18,059 bases of DNA from Nitrospira sp. (GTDB taxonomy: Bacteria; Nitrospirota; Thermodesulfovibrionia; Thermodesulfovibrionales; SM23-35). The DNA lies in contig VGWY01000024.1 of assembly GCA_016873575.1 (NCBI GenBank), positions 1 through 18,059 of the forward strand, read 5' to 3'. Position numbers and translations under genes: made by a program. Below are positions 1 to 6,493 of the stretch, piece after piece. Position 1 is the first letter of the stretch; every line of letters begins with the position of its first letter. Below the pieces are notes generated by a model. That model saw nothing but the letters and a program-made list of their open reading frames with translations, was not told where the DNA came from and ran no database searches.

Positions 1-609
1 CTTGATATCGCTGAGGGTGAATTCCTGGCATTGATGGGGCCTTCGGGTTCAGGCAAAACTACCTTGTTAAACCTGATTGCAGGGATTGACAAAGCAGATA
101 AAGGCATCATCCGGATAGGCGGTGTTGATATTACCTCTCTTTCTGAAACTGGACTTGCTCACTGGCGTGCTATAAATGTAGGCTTTATCTTTCAGTTTTA
201 CAACCTTATTCCTGTACTCACTGCCTTTGAAAATGTCGAGTTACCTCTGCTGCTGACAGGACTTCCTAAAAAAGAGCGCCGGGCACATGTAGAAATAGCC
301 CTGAATGTAGTGAATCTTTCTGACAGAATGGACCATTACCCGGGCCAGCTATCTGGTGGGCAGCAGCAGCGTGTTGCCATAGCACGTGCGGTTGTCACAG
401 ATCCTACAATACTCGTTGCTGACGAGCCTACAGGTGACCTCGACAGGGTATCTGCAAATGATGTCCTTGAGCTTATGGAACGACTCGTCCACGAGCTCGG
501 CAAGACTATTATCATGGTAACACATGATCCAAGGGCTGCAAAAAAGGCACACATAATCATGAATCTGGATAAGGGTGTTTTGAATGCACATCCTCAAACT
601 CATTTTTAA
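1..609 (+). CDS. ABC transporter ATP-binding protein, MacB/LolD-like (5' partial)
   Basis: ATPase subunit that powers an FtsX/MacB-type ABC system at the inner membrane. The reading frame is open from base 1, so the true start lies upstream of the window; the visible part is 202 codons plus stop. In order it shows Walker A (GPSGSGKTT), a Q-loop ([10 protein letters not shown]), the signature [14 protein letters not shown], Walker B with D-loop ([12 protein letters not shown]) and the H-loop (MVTHDP), so the nucleotide site looks intact. The signature and the ENVELPL segment after the Q-loop are typical of the MacB/LolD/FtsE branch. Its last 26 bases overlap the following permease gene, which points to translational coupling. 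The substrate cannot be told; lipoprotein transport, peptide export and mechanotransmission are all known for this branch. Confidence 0.95.
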   Translation, partial: LDIAEGEFLALMGPSGSGKTTLLNLIAGIDKADKGIIRIGGVDITSLSETGLAHWRAINVGFIFQFYNLIPVLTAFENVELPLLLTGLPKKERRAHVEIALNVVNLSDRMDHYPGQLSGGQQQRVAIARAVVTDPTILVADEPTGDLDRVSANDVLELMERLVHELGKTIIMVTHDPRAAKKAHIIMNLDKGVLNAHPQTHF

Positions 610-1741
610 AAACGCATTCCGTCACAAACTCCGCACATCCCTGACTGTCCTCGGCGTTGCTATTGCAATACTTGCCTTCGGACTTCTCAGGACTGTAATA
701 AGCACATGGTATTTAGGTGTAGAGACAGCCTCTGCAAGCAGGCTTGTCACGAGAAATGCCGTGTCACTTGTCTTTCCACTACCTCTTTCATATAAGGATA
801 AGATCCGGCAGATTGAAGGTGTAAAAGGCATTTCTTATGGAACATGGTTTGGTGGCATCTATATTGATGAAAAACATTTCTTTGCAAACTATGCAGTTGA
901 GCCTAAAACATACCTCGGGATGTTTCCTGAGATCATACTCCCAGCCGAACAGAAGGCAGATGTCTTTCGTGATCGCAAGGCCGCAGTTGCAGGACGTAAA
1001 CTGGCAGAAAGGTATGGCTGGAAGATTGGTGATATTATTACACTGAGGGGTACAATCTTTCCGGGTAACTGGGATTTTGTCCTGCGTGGAATCTATAAAG
1101 GCAGGGATCAAAATGTGGATGAGACCGCCTTTTTCTTCCACTGGGAATATCTCAATGAGACATTGAAAAAAGCCGGCCGGGTGTGGTCAGATCAGGTTGG
1201 CTGGTATATGATTGAGATAAAAAATCCTAACCTTGCAGCGGATGTATCTCAAAAGATTGACCGGACATTTAAAAACTCACTGGCAGAGACATTAACAGAG
1301 ACTGAAAAGGCTTTTACATTAGGTTTTATCTCGATGACAGAGGCCATTGTCATAGCTATACAGCTCGTTTCTTTTGTGATTATCATTATCATTATGGCAG
1401 TTGTTGCGAATACTATGGCCATGACAGCCCGTGAGAGAATTGGTGAATATGCCATCTTCAAAACACTCGGGTTCGGAGGTTTTCATATTTCTGGTTTGAT
1501 ATTCGGTGAATCCTTTTTTATTACAATGCTTGGAGCCGTACTCGGTATTATCCTTACATTCCCGGCAGCCAATATATTCGGTAAAGAATTAAGTATCTAT
1601 TTCCCTGTTTTTAACGTGGAACATAAAACCATCTATATGGATATCTTAGCTTCATTCATTGTAGCCTTTGTAGCAGGCATCTTTCCCGCTGTCCGGGCGA
1701 TAAACATCCGGATAGCTGATGGACTCAGGAGGATTGGATAA
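584..1741 (+). CDS. ABC transporter permease, FtsX/MacB family
   Basis: Membrane subunit of the ABC system, 385 residues. It has the family layout: a cytoplasmic N-terminus with [14 protein letters not shown], a first membrane helix at about 18-38, a large extracytoplasmic domain at about 40-250 (MacB-PCD-like), then three helices at about 254-276, 303-328 and 352-371. Between helices 2 and 3 lies [16 protein letters not shown], matching the FtsX-domain coupling region (usually R..EIG..RA.G). The ATG lies inside the ATPase gene. A second permease of the same family follows, so the transporter is probably a heterodimer of two permeases with an ATPase dimer. No periplasmic adaptor gene is visible; it could lie upstream. 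Confidence 0.93.
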   Translation: MHILKLIFKNAFRHKLRTSLTVLGVAIAILAFGLLRTVISTWYLGVETASASRLVTRNAVSLVFPLPLSYKDKIRQIEGVKGISYGTWFGGIYIDEKHFFANYAVEPKTYLGMFPEIILPAEQKADVFRDRKAAVAGRKLAERYGWKIGDIITLRGTIFPGNWDFVLRGIYKGRDQNVDETAFFFHWEYLNETLKKAGRVWSDQVGWYMIEIKNPNLAADVSQKIDRTFKNSLAETLTETEKAFTLGFISMTEAIVIAIQLVSFVIIIIIMAVVANTMAMTARERIGEYAIFKTLGFGGFHISGLIFGESFFITMLGAVLGIILTFPAANIFGKELSIYFPVFNVEHKTIYMDILASFIVAFVAGIFPAVRAINIRIADGLRRIG

Positions 1742-1763
1742 GTGAAACATGTAAAAATACTGT

Positions 1764-1855
1764 CACCCTCCCCTCAATCCCCTCCCATTAAGGGAGGGGC
1801 AACTAAAGAAGTTACATTCCCTCTCCCCTGGTGGGAGAGGGTTAAGGTGAGGGGG
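1764..1855. repeat. Double-hairpin G/C-run repeat between the two permease genes
   Basis: The 118-base gap holds two strong hairpins. The first is CCCCTCCC (1779-1786) / GGGAGGGG (1792-1799) with loop ATTAA. The second is CCCTCTCCC (1819-1827) / GGGAGAGGG (1833-1841) with loop CTGGT. Outer segments (CACCCTCCCCTCA on the left, AAGGTGAGGGGG on the right) are also roughly complementary, so the whole piece can fold as a nested structure. It resembles the short dispersed repeats common in intergenic regions of environmental genomes; that comparison is from memory. The right end supplies the purine-rich GAGGGGG at 1849-1855, just ahead of the next ATG. Confidence 0.8.
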
Positions 1856-1859
1856 TAAA

Positions 1860-3026
1860 ATGAAGGTACCATTTTCATATAGTATACGCAATCTCTGGAC
1901 ACGCAGGCTTACTACAGTGCTGACTGCGTCTGGAATGGCATTGGTAGTGTTTGTCTTTGCAGCAGTTCTTATGCTCGCTGAGGGTCTTCAGAATACACTT
2001 GTAAAAACAGGCTCTTATAATAATGTTGTTGTAATTCGTAAGGCGTCCGAATCAGAGGTGCAGAGTGGTGTTGATAGGCTGCAGGCCTCAATAGTAGAGA
2101 CACAACCTGAGATCGCAACAGGAGAAGATGGTAAACGTTTACTGGCAAAGGAATTGGTTGTACTCATCACACTTCCTAAACGGGGTACAGATAAACCCTC
2201 CAATGTAACTATCCGGGGAATTGGAGAGCATTCTATTAGATTGCGCCCACAGGTTAAACTCACTGAAGGACGTATGCCACGGTCTGGATTATTCGAGATT
2301 ATTGCAGGTTCAAGTATTGCAAAACGTTTTCAAGGAGGCGGCGTTGGAGAAACACTCCGTTTCGGAATGAGAAACTGGACTGTGGTCGGTATATTTGATG
2401 CAGGGAATACAGGATACAACTCAGAGATATGGGGTGATATTGACCAGTTCATGCAGGCATTCAGAAGACCTGCATATTCATCAGTTATATTCAGACTGCG
2501 TAATTCTTCAGAATTTGAAAAAATCAAGTCCCGCATCGAAAGTGACCCGCGACTGACCCTTGAGGTAATGAGGGAAACAAGATACTATGAAAAACAGTCA
2601 GAGATGATGGCTAAATTTCTGCGTATCCTTGGCCTGTCTCTCACAATTATATTCTCTCTCGGTGCTATTATCGGTGCCATGATTACCATGTACTCTGCTG
2701 TAGCTAACCGTGTTTTTGAAATAGGCACGATGCGCGCCCTCGGTTTTCCAAGGACGAGCATACTAACAGCCTTCCTCATGGAATCACTGCTTCTCGGTCT
2801 CATAGGAGGGGCTACCGGTCTGTTTTTTGCGTCATTTTTGCAGCTTTTTACTGTCTCAACCCTTAATTTCCAGACCTTTTCTGAACTCGCCTTTACCTTC
2901 TCCCTTACCTATGAAATTATTTACAAAGCGATGACCTTTTCTTTCATAATGGGCTTTGTCGGAGGTGTCCTTCCTGCAGTCAGGGCATCGCGTATGAATA
3001 TTGTAGAGGCATTGAGGGAAAGTTAA
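1860..3026 (+). CDS. ABC transporter permease, FtsX/MacB family (second copy)
   Basis: Second FtsX-type permease, 388 residues, probable partner of the upstream permease. It has a first membrane helix at about 18-40 (TASGMALVVFVFAAVLMLA), an extracytoplasmic domain, then helices around ILGLSLTIIFSLGAIIGAM, ESLLLGLIGGATGLFF and 357-376 (FIMGFVGGVLPAVRA). The family coupling motif is VFEIGTMRALGF, and the C-terminus SRMNIVEALRES is typical of the family. The start follows GAGGGGG with a 4-base gap; this Shine-Dalgarno-like run belongs to the end of the hairpin repeat, so folding of the repeat could affect translation. The specific substrate is unknown. Confidence 0.93.
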   Translation: MKVPFSYSIRNLWTRRLTTVLTASGMALVVFVFAAVLMLAEGLQNTLVKTGSYNNVVVIRKASESEVQSGVDRLQASIVETQPEIATGEDGKRLLAKELVVLITLPKRGTDKPSNVTIRGIGEHSIRLRPQVKLTEGRMPRSGLFEIIAGSSIAKRFQGGGVGETLRFGMRNWTVVGIFDAGNTGYNSEIWGDIDQFMQAFRRPAYSSVIFRLRNSSEFEKIKSRIESDPRLTLEVMRETRYYEKQSEMMAKFLRILGLSLTIIFSLGAIIGAMITMYSAVANRVFEIGTMRALGFPRTSILTAFLMESLLLGLIGGATGLFFASFLQLFTVSTLNFQTFSELAFTFSLTYEIIYKAMTFSFIMGFVGGVLPAVRASRMNIVEALRES

Positions 3027-3054
3027 CCCAAATGATTAAATAACCCGAATAATG

Positions 3055-3207
3055 CAGATTATTATTGTCAGGCAGGGCATGGTATTTAAGCGGATTCTTT
3101 TGCCGATAGTCAAATAGCATATCTATAAAAATCAAGCGGCAAAAGCCCTCGGAGGTCGGTACGACCGAGAATGAGCGAAAATATTATGCCCTGCCTGTTA
3201 TAATCTG
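3055..3207. repeat. Imperfect inverted-repeat element (MITE-like) upstream of the radical SAM gene
   Basis: This lies in the 203-base gap before the radical SAM gene. Outer arms are CAGATTAT (3055-3062) / ATAATCTG (3200-3207). Next inward come CAGGCAGGGCAT (3069-3080) / ATGCCCTGCCTG (3186-3197), a perfect 12-base match. Further inside is CTTTTGCCG (3097-3105) / CGGCAAAAG (3137-3145), and a small palindrome GGTCGGTACGACC lies at about 3153-3165. The nested arrangement with no coding frame fits a miniature inverted-repeat element or another dispersed palindromic repeat. It could also be a structured leader or a terminator for the permease operon. No clear target-site duplication is seen. The right edge contains TATAAT (3199-3204), a possible -10 box without a convincing -35. 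Confidence 0.65.
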
Positions 3208-3211
3208 ATGC

Positions 3212-3224
3212 TATCAATTTGATA
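3212..3224. promoter_or_regulatory. 13-bp palindrome just upstream of the radical SAM start codon
   Basis: TATCAA-T-TTGATA is a perfect palindrome ending five bases before the ATG at 3230, where a Shine-Dalgarno sequence would normally sit. It could be a small operator or a weak hairpin in the leader. It may also be chance, because it is A+T-rich. Confidence 0.3.
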
Positions 3225-3229
3225 ACGAT

Positions 3230-4867
3230 ATGAGCTGGAAGCTGAAAGAAAAAATAGATCTCCTCTTATCAAAAGAAAAGGGAACAGTTTATAAAGACCC
3301 CGGCGGTAAAATCACGATTGTCCTCGTCTATCCAAATACCTACCATGTTGGCATGTCAAATCTTGGATTTCAGGGCATATATGGTCTCCTCAACAGAATG
3401 AATGATGTGGTATGTGAGAGGGCGTTCCTTCCAGAAAACATGGATATTGATGAGTATATCAGGACAGAAACCGAACTCTTTTCAATGGAATCAAAGATGC
3501 CTCTGAGGAGCTTTGATATTGTTGCATTCTCTGTATCTTTCGAAAATGATTATCCGAATATCGTAAGAATCTTACAGTTATCAAACCTTCCCCTCAGAAG
3601 CTCTGAGAGGAAAGCTCATCATCCGTTCATCATCATGGGTGGTGTCTGTGCATTTTTCAACCCCGAACCGGTCTCAGATTTTTTTGATATCTGTTTCATA
3701 GGAGAAGCAGAGGAAATGCTGCCTGAATTCCTGTATCTGTATAAGTCCTCAAAAGACAGGTTTGAGCTTCTGAAAAAATCTCTCACTATTGAGGGCCTGT
3801 ATGTCCCACAATTCTACAGCATATCTTACGATGATGAGGGAAAGATAGCAGCAAGACATCAATCAGAAGGTGCACCTGAGTTCATAAAAAAGCGCTCATG
3901 GAAAGACTTGTCAAAGGTTCACATGATGACCTCAATTATTACACCTGAAACTGAATTCGCTGACATGTGTTTAATAGAAGTAATGAGGGGATGTCCATGG
4001 TCATGCAGGTTTTGCATGATCAGCCATATATATAGTCCGGTACGAAAAAAAGGATTGCAGGAAATAGAGCAGGAAATAACAATAGCCCAATCTAAGACAA
4101 AGAGAATAGGTCTTATCGGCCCATCACTCACAGATTATCCACACATAAAGGATGTTATGAAAATACCGGGAGTTGATTTTTCCATTACCTCGCTCAGGGC
4201 AAGTGAAAGGAGTGCTGAGCTGGTTCGTTTCATGAAAGGTCATAAGAGTATTTCCATAGCACCTGAGGCAGGGACAGAAAGATTGAGGAAGGTTATCCGT
4301 AAAAGGATTTCAGAAGAGGATATCCTGCAGACATCGGAGAGTATTTTTTCTGAAGGTATCGAAACCCTGAGGCTCTATTTCATGGTTGGACTCCCGACAG
4401 AAACAAGGGAGGATATAGATGGCATTATTACCCTTGTGAAAAAAATTAAGGGAATCGCACCACGAGGGAATATCACACTGAGCATCAGTACATTTGTACC
4501 TAAACCATTCACGCCATTCCAGTGGCATTCTATGGAAAACCCTTCAGAGGTAAAAGAACGATTAAAGATAATAAAAAAAGGGCTTCTCCCGATAAGAAGC
4601 GTTAAGGTATTCCATGATGTTCCCAAGTATGCCTATATGCAGGGCCTTTTTGCTGTTGGGGACAGAAGGGTATCAAAGATACTAAAAGAAATGGTAAATC
4701 TCAAGGAATGGACAAAATCGGTAGAGTCCGCAGGACTTAAGAAAGATTTTTACATCTTCAGGAAAAAAGAATTTGAAGAAACCCTCCCATGGGATTTCAT
4801 TGATGCAGGCATAGCGAAAAAGAAGTTATGGGCTGAATATCAGGAAGCAATATCGCACAGTAAGTAA
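3230..4867 (+). CDS. Radical SAM protein with B12-binding-type N-terminus (COG1032-like)
   Basis: A 545-residue enzyme of the B12-binding/radical SAM superfamily. The N-terminal third (KITIVLVYPNTYHVGMSNLG, then GGVCAFFNPEPVSDFFDICF at about 137-156) has the Rossmann-like pattern of the cobalamin-binding-type domain, but I do not see the DxHxxG cobalamin-ligand motif. The radical SAM core carries CPWSCRFC, with C255, C259 and C262 forming the CxxxCxxC [4Fe-4S] site, followed by SIAPEAGTERLRKVIRK for the SAM-binding part. It resembles the N-terminal moiety of the TIGR03960 family of uncharacterised radical SAM proteins; that match is from memory. The ATG has no evident Shine-Dalgarno. The reaction and substrate are unknown; methylation or methylthiolation are family possibilities only. 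Confidence 0.88.
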   Translation: MSWKLKEKIDLLLSKEKGTVYKDPGGKITIVLVYPNTYHVGMSNLGFQGIYGLLNRMNDVVCERAFLPENMDIDEYIRTETELFSMESKMPLRSFDIVAFSVSFENDYPNIVRILQLSNLPLRSSERKAHHPFIIMGGVCAFFNPEPVSDFFDICFIGEAEEMLPEFLYLYKSSKDRFELLKKSLTIEGLYVPQFYSISYDDEGKIAARHQSEGAPEFIKKRSWKDLSKVHMMTSIITPETEFADMCLIEVMRGCPWSCRFCMISHIYSPVRKKGLQEIEQEITIAQSKTKRIGLIGPSLTDYPHIKDVMKIPGVDFSITSLRASERSAELVRFMKGHKSISIAPEAGTERLRKVIRKRISEEDILQTSESIFSEGIETLRLYFMVGLPTETREDIDGIITLVKKIKGIAPRGNITLSISTFVPKPFTPFQWHSMENPSEVKERLKIIKKGLLPIRSVKVFHDVPKYAYMQGLFAVGDRRVSKILKEMVNLKEWTKSVESAGLKKDFYIFRKKEFEETLPWDFIDAGIAKKKLWAEYQEAISHSK

Positions 4868-4874
4868 GTCATAT

Positions 4875-4903
4875 TTGATTTTATCCTACTAAAATATTAT
4901 AAT
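4875..4903 (+). promoter_or_regulatory. Sigma-70-type promoter for vapBC
   Basis: TTGATT (4875-4880) and a perfect TATAAT (4898-4903) are separated by 17 bases and lie just after the stop codon of the radical SAM gene. The vapB start is 33 bases beyond the -10 box. The -35 matches consensus at four of six positions. Confidence 0.65.
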
Positions 4904-4928
4904 TTCTACTATAAAGATATCTGTAGGA
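4884..4928. promoter_or_regulatory. Candidate autoregulatory inverted repeat at the vapBC promoter
   Basis: TCCTAC (4884-4889) and GTAGGA (4923-4928) are inverted copies that bracket the -10 box and the start region; the right arm overlaps the Shine-Dalgarno AGGAGG (4925-4930). VapB-type antitoxins usually repress their own promoter by binding such repeats. The arms are short, so this is only a candidate operator. Confidence 0.35.
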
Positions 4929-4935
4929 GGAAATT

Positions 4936-5169
4936 ATGTTAATAACAACAAAGGTAAGTAAAAAGAGCCAGATCGTTATCCCTAAAAAAGTAAGGGAAGC
5001 AGTAGGCATATCGGAAGGAGACGAATTGATTGTGGATGTAGAAGGAGATAGTGTCATACTTAAGGTAAAACCGAAAAGTTATGCTAAGAAACTCAGGGGT
5101 CTGCACAAGGATGTATGGAAAGGGATAGACCCCAGGAAATATGTTAAAGGTGAAAGAGAATCATGGTAG
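4936..5169 (+). CDS. vapB: AbrB/SpoVT-type antitoxin (VapB-like)
   Basis: A 77-residue antitoxin and DNA-binding protein. Residues about 4-45 (TTKVSKKSQIVIPKKVREAV, then GISEGDELIVDVEGDSVILK) form the swapped-hairpin AbrB/MazE fold, which binds the operator as a dimer. The charged tail (KKLRGLHKDVWKGIDPRKYV) would be the toxin-wrapping part. AGGAGG (4925-4930) lies five bases ahead of the ATG. The last seven bases overlap the PIN-domain toxin gene, the usual arrangement for translational coupling of antitoxin and toxin. Expression is probably repressed by the VapBC complex itself; that is inferred from the family. Confidence 0.9.
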   Translation: MLITTKVSKKSQIVIPKKVREAVGISEGDELIVDVEGDSVILKVKPKSYAKKLRGLHKDVWKGIDPRKYVKGERESW

Positions 5170-5609
5170 GGAAAGATATCAAGGATAAGATTATCGGCAT
5201 AGACACCATGATTTTCATCTATCACCTTGAAGATCATCCTGATTACGCCCTGTCAACAGAGAAGATTTTTGAAGCTGTTGAGCGTGGGAAATACAATGCG
5301 GTCACTTCAGTAATAACATTATTAGAGATACTCGTTAAACCAAAAAGAGACGGCAATCTCACGGCAGTCAAAGATTACAAGGATCTTTTACTTACCTTTC
5401 CTCATCTTACAGTCATTGATTTAAACGTGAAAATATCAGATATAGCTTCAGACCTAAGGGCAAAGTATAACATAAAAACACCGGATGCTGTTCAGATAGC
5501 AACGACTATCTTTGCAGGGAGTAAAAGTTTCATAACAAATGATGAATCATTGAAGAAGGTCAACGAGGTCAGGTTTCTTCTGCTTGATGAAATAGGCAAA
5601 ACACTGTGA
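5163..5609 (+). CDS. vapC: PIN-domain ribonuclease toxin (VapC-like)
   Basis: A 148-residue PIN-domain protein, the expected size of a VapC toxin, a Mg-dependent endoribonuclease that acts on tRNA or rRNA in characterised cases. The acidic catalytic residues are all present in order: D14 (IGIDTMIFIYHLE), E55 (ITLLEILVKP), D108 (IKTPDAVQIATT) and D127 (FITNDESL), so the enzyme looks active. The ATG overlaps the end of the antitoxin gene. It lies between the radical SAM gene and yggS with its own promoter, so it is probably a stand-alone module unrelated to the downstream restriction-modification island. Its RNA target cannot be read from the sequence. Confidence 0.9.
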   Translation: MVGKDIKDKIIGIDTMIFIYHLEDHPDYALSTEKIFEAVERGKYNAVTSVITLLEILVKPKRDGNLTAVKDYKDLLLTFPHLTVIDLNVKISDIASDLRAKYNIKTPDAVQIATTIFAGSKSFITNDESLKKVNEVRFLLLDEIGKTL

Positions 5610-5654
5610 TAGTATATATCCGAATCAAAATAATATAGATACAATTTTTATGTG

Positions 5655-5692
5655 TAGCCGCAGGCTTTAGTCTACGACTCTTAGGGCCTGCG
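5655..5692. repeat. Short dispersed-type palindrome upstream of yggS
   Basis: CGCAGGC (5659-5665) pairs with GCCTGCG (5686-5692) around TTTAGTCTACGACTCTTAGG. The core GCCGCAGGCTTTAGTCTACG looks like a dispersed intergenic repeat I recall from other environmental genomes; no copy elsewhere in this window confirms that. It sits in the 92-base gap between vapC and yggS and could act as a weak hairpin. Confidence 0.5.
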
Positions 5693-5701
5693 TTTAATAT
5701 C

Positions 5702-6403
5702 ATGAAAATGACTACTCTTCTTGAGAATATTAAAAATATATATCGAAAAATCTCTTATGCTGCTCTGAGGGCTGGAAGAAATCCTTATGATGTAAAGCTT
5801 GTTGCTGTCACAAAGACCGTCAGTATTGAAAGGATAAAAGAGGCTATTGATTGTGGATTGAGGGTATTTGGAGAGAACCGTGTGCAGGAGGCACAAAAGA
5901 AAGTTACGAGTGACGAGTTACGAGTGGCGGGCAGTAAAATCGAGTGGCATTTAGTCGGTCATCTCCAAAAAAATAAGGCTAAAACCGCTGTCCAGCTTTT
6001 TGACCTGATTCACTCCCTTGATTCGATAGAGCTTGCTCAGGAGATAAATAAACACGCAGAGAAGGCTGGCAAGATTCAAAGGGTCTTAATACAGGTAAAA
6101 CTTTCAGAAGAAGAGACAAAGCATGGAGTTCCGAAAGAAGGCCTTACAGCCGCAATGAAAGCTGTAACAGGTATGAAAAACCTCAGGCTCGAAGGGCTCA
6201 TGACAATGCCTCCATTCTTTGATAACCCTGATATGGCAAGGCCATTTTTTAGAGAACTCAGGGAATTAAGGGATAATGCTGAGAAATCAGGATATGTATT
6301 GCCAGAACTGTCTATGGGCATGACAAATGATTTCGAAATCGCAATCTTAGAAGGTGCAACAATGGTAAGGATAGGAACAGGGATATTTGGAGAAAGAAAA
6401 TGA
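5702..6403 (+). CDS. yggS: YggS/PLPBP family pyridoxal-phosphate homeostasis protein
   Basis: A 233-residue cytosolic PLP-binding protein of the YggS/PROSC family, which buffers pyridoxal phosphate and influences amino-acid pools but has no known enzymatic reaction. It shows the PLP lysine K38 in LVAVTKTVS, then GENRVQEAQ, EWHLVGHLQKNK, HSLDS, LMTMPPFF and the phosphate-binding end LSMGMTNDFEIAI and RIGTGIFGER. A second in-frame ATG lies at 5708, so the start is uncertain by two codons. Residues about 68-78 (VTSDELRVAGS) are encoded by a small repeat and replace the usual variable linker before EWH. In many bacteria yggS is followed by proC and yggT; here proC is about 7 kb away, beyond the restriction-modification island. 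Confidence 0.93.
   Translation: MKMTTLLENIKNIYRKISYAALRAGRNPYDVKLVAVTKTVSIERIKEAIDCGLRVFGENRVQEAQKKVTSDELRVAGSKIEWHLVGHLQKNKAKTAVQLFDLIHSLDSIELAQEINKHAEKAGKIQRVLIQVKLSEEETKHGVPKEGLTAAMKAVTGMKNLRLEGLMTMPPFFDNPDMARPFFRELRELRDNAEKSGYVLPELSMGMTNDFEIAILEGATMVRIGTGIFGERK
5903..5926 (+). repeat. In-frame tandem repeat inside yggS
   Basis: GTTACGAGTG occurs at 5903-5912 and again at 5917-5926, a 14-base period, inside the yggS coding sequence. It encodes VTSDELRVAG, in the loop between the GENRVQEA helix and the EWHLVGH strand. Confidence 0.75.
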
Positions 6404-6426
6404 AGAAAGGCATGGCTGAATATAGA

Positions 6427-6456
6427 TTGAAGATTCCAGATTGGCCTATATATAAT
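6427..6456 (+). promoter_or_regulatory. Candidate promoter of the restriction-modification operon
   Basis: TTGAAG (6427-6432) and TATAAT (6451-6456) with an 18-base spacer lie in the 90-base gap before mod. The -10 box is perfect and the -35 matches four of six positions. The region is A+T-rich, so chance matches are possible. Confidence 0.5.
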
Positions 6457-6493
6457 TTTGATTGTTTGTCGGTTTGTTATAGAATAATTGAAA

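Noticed and set aside
6488..6493. TTG at 6488 as the start of mod
   Set aside because: An ATG two codons downstream is a better start, and no Shine-Dalgarno favours the TTG. It remains possible.
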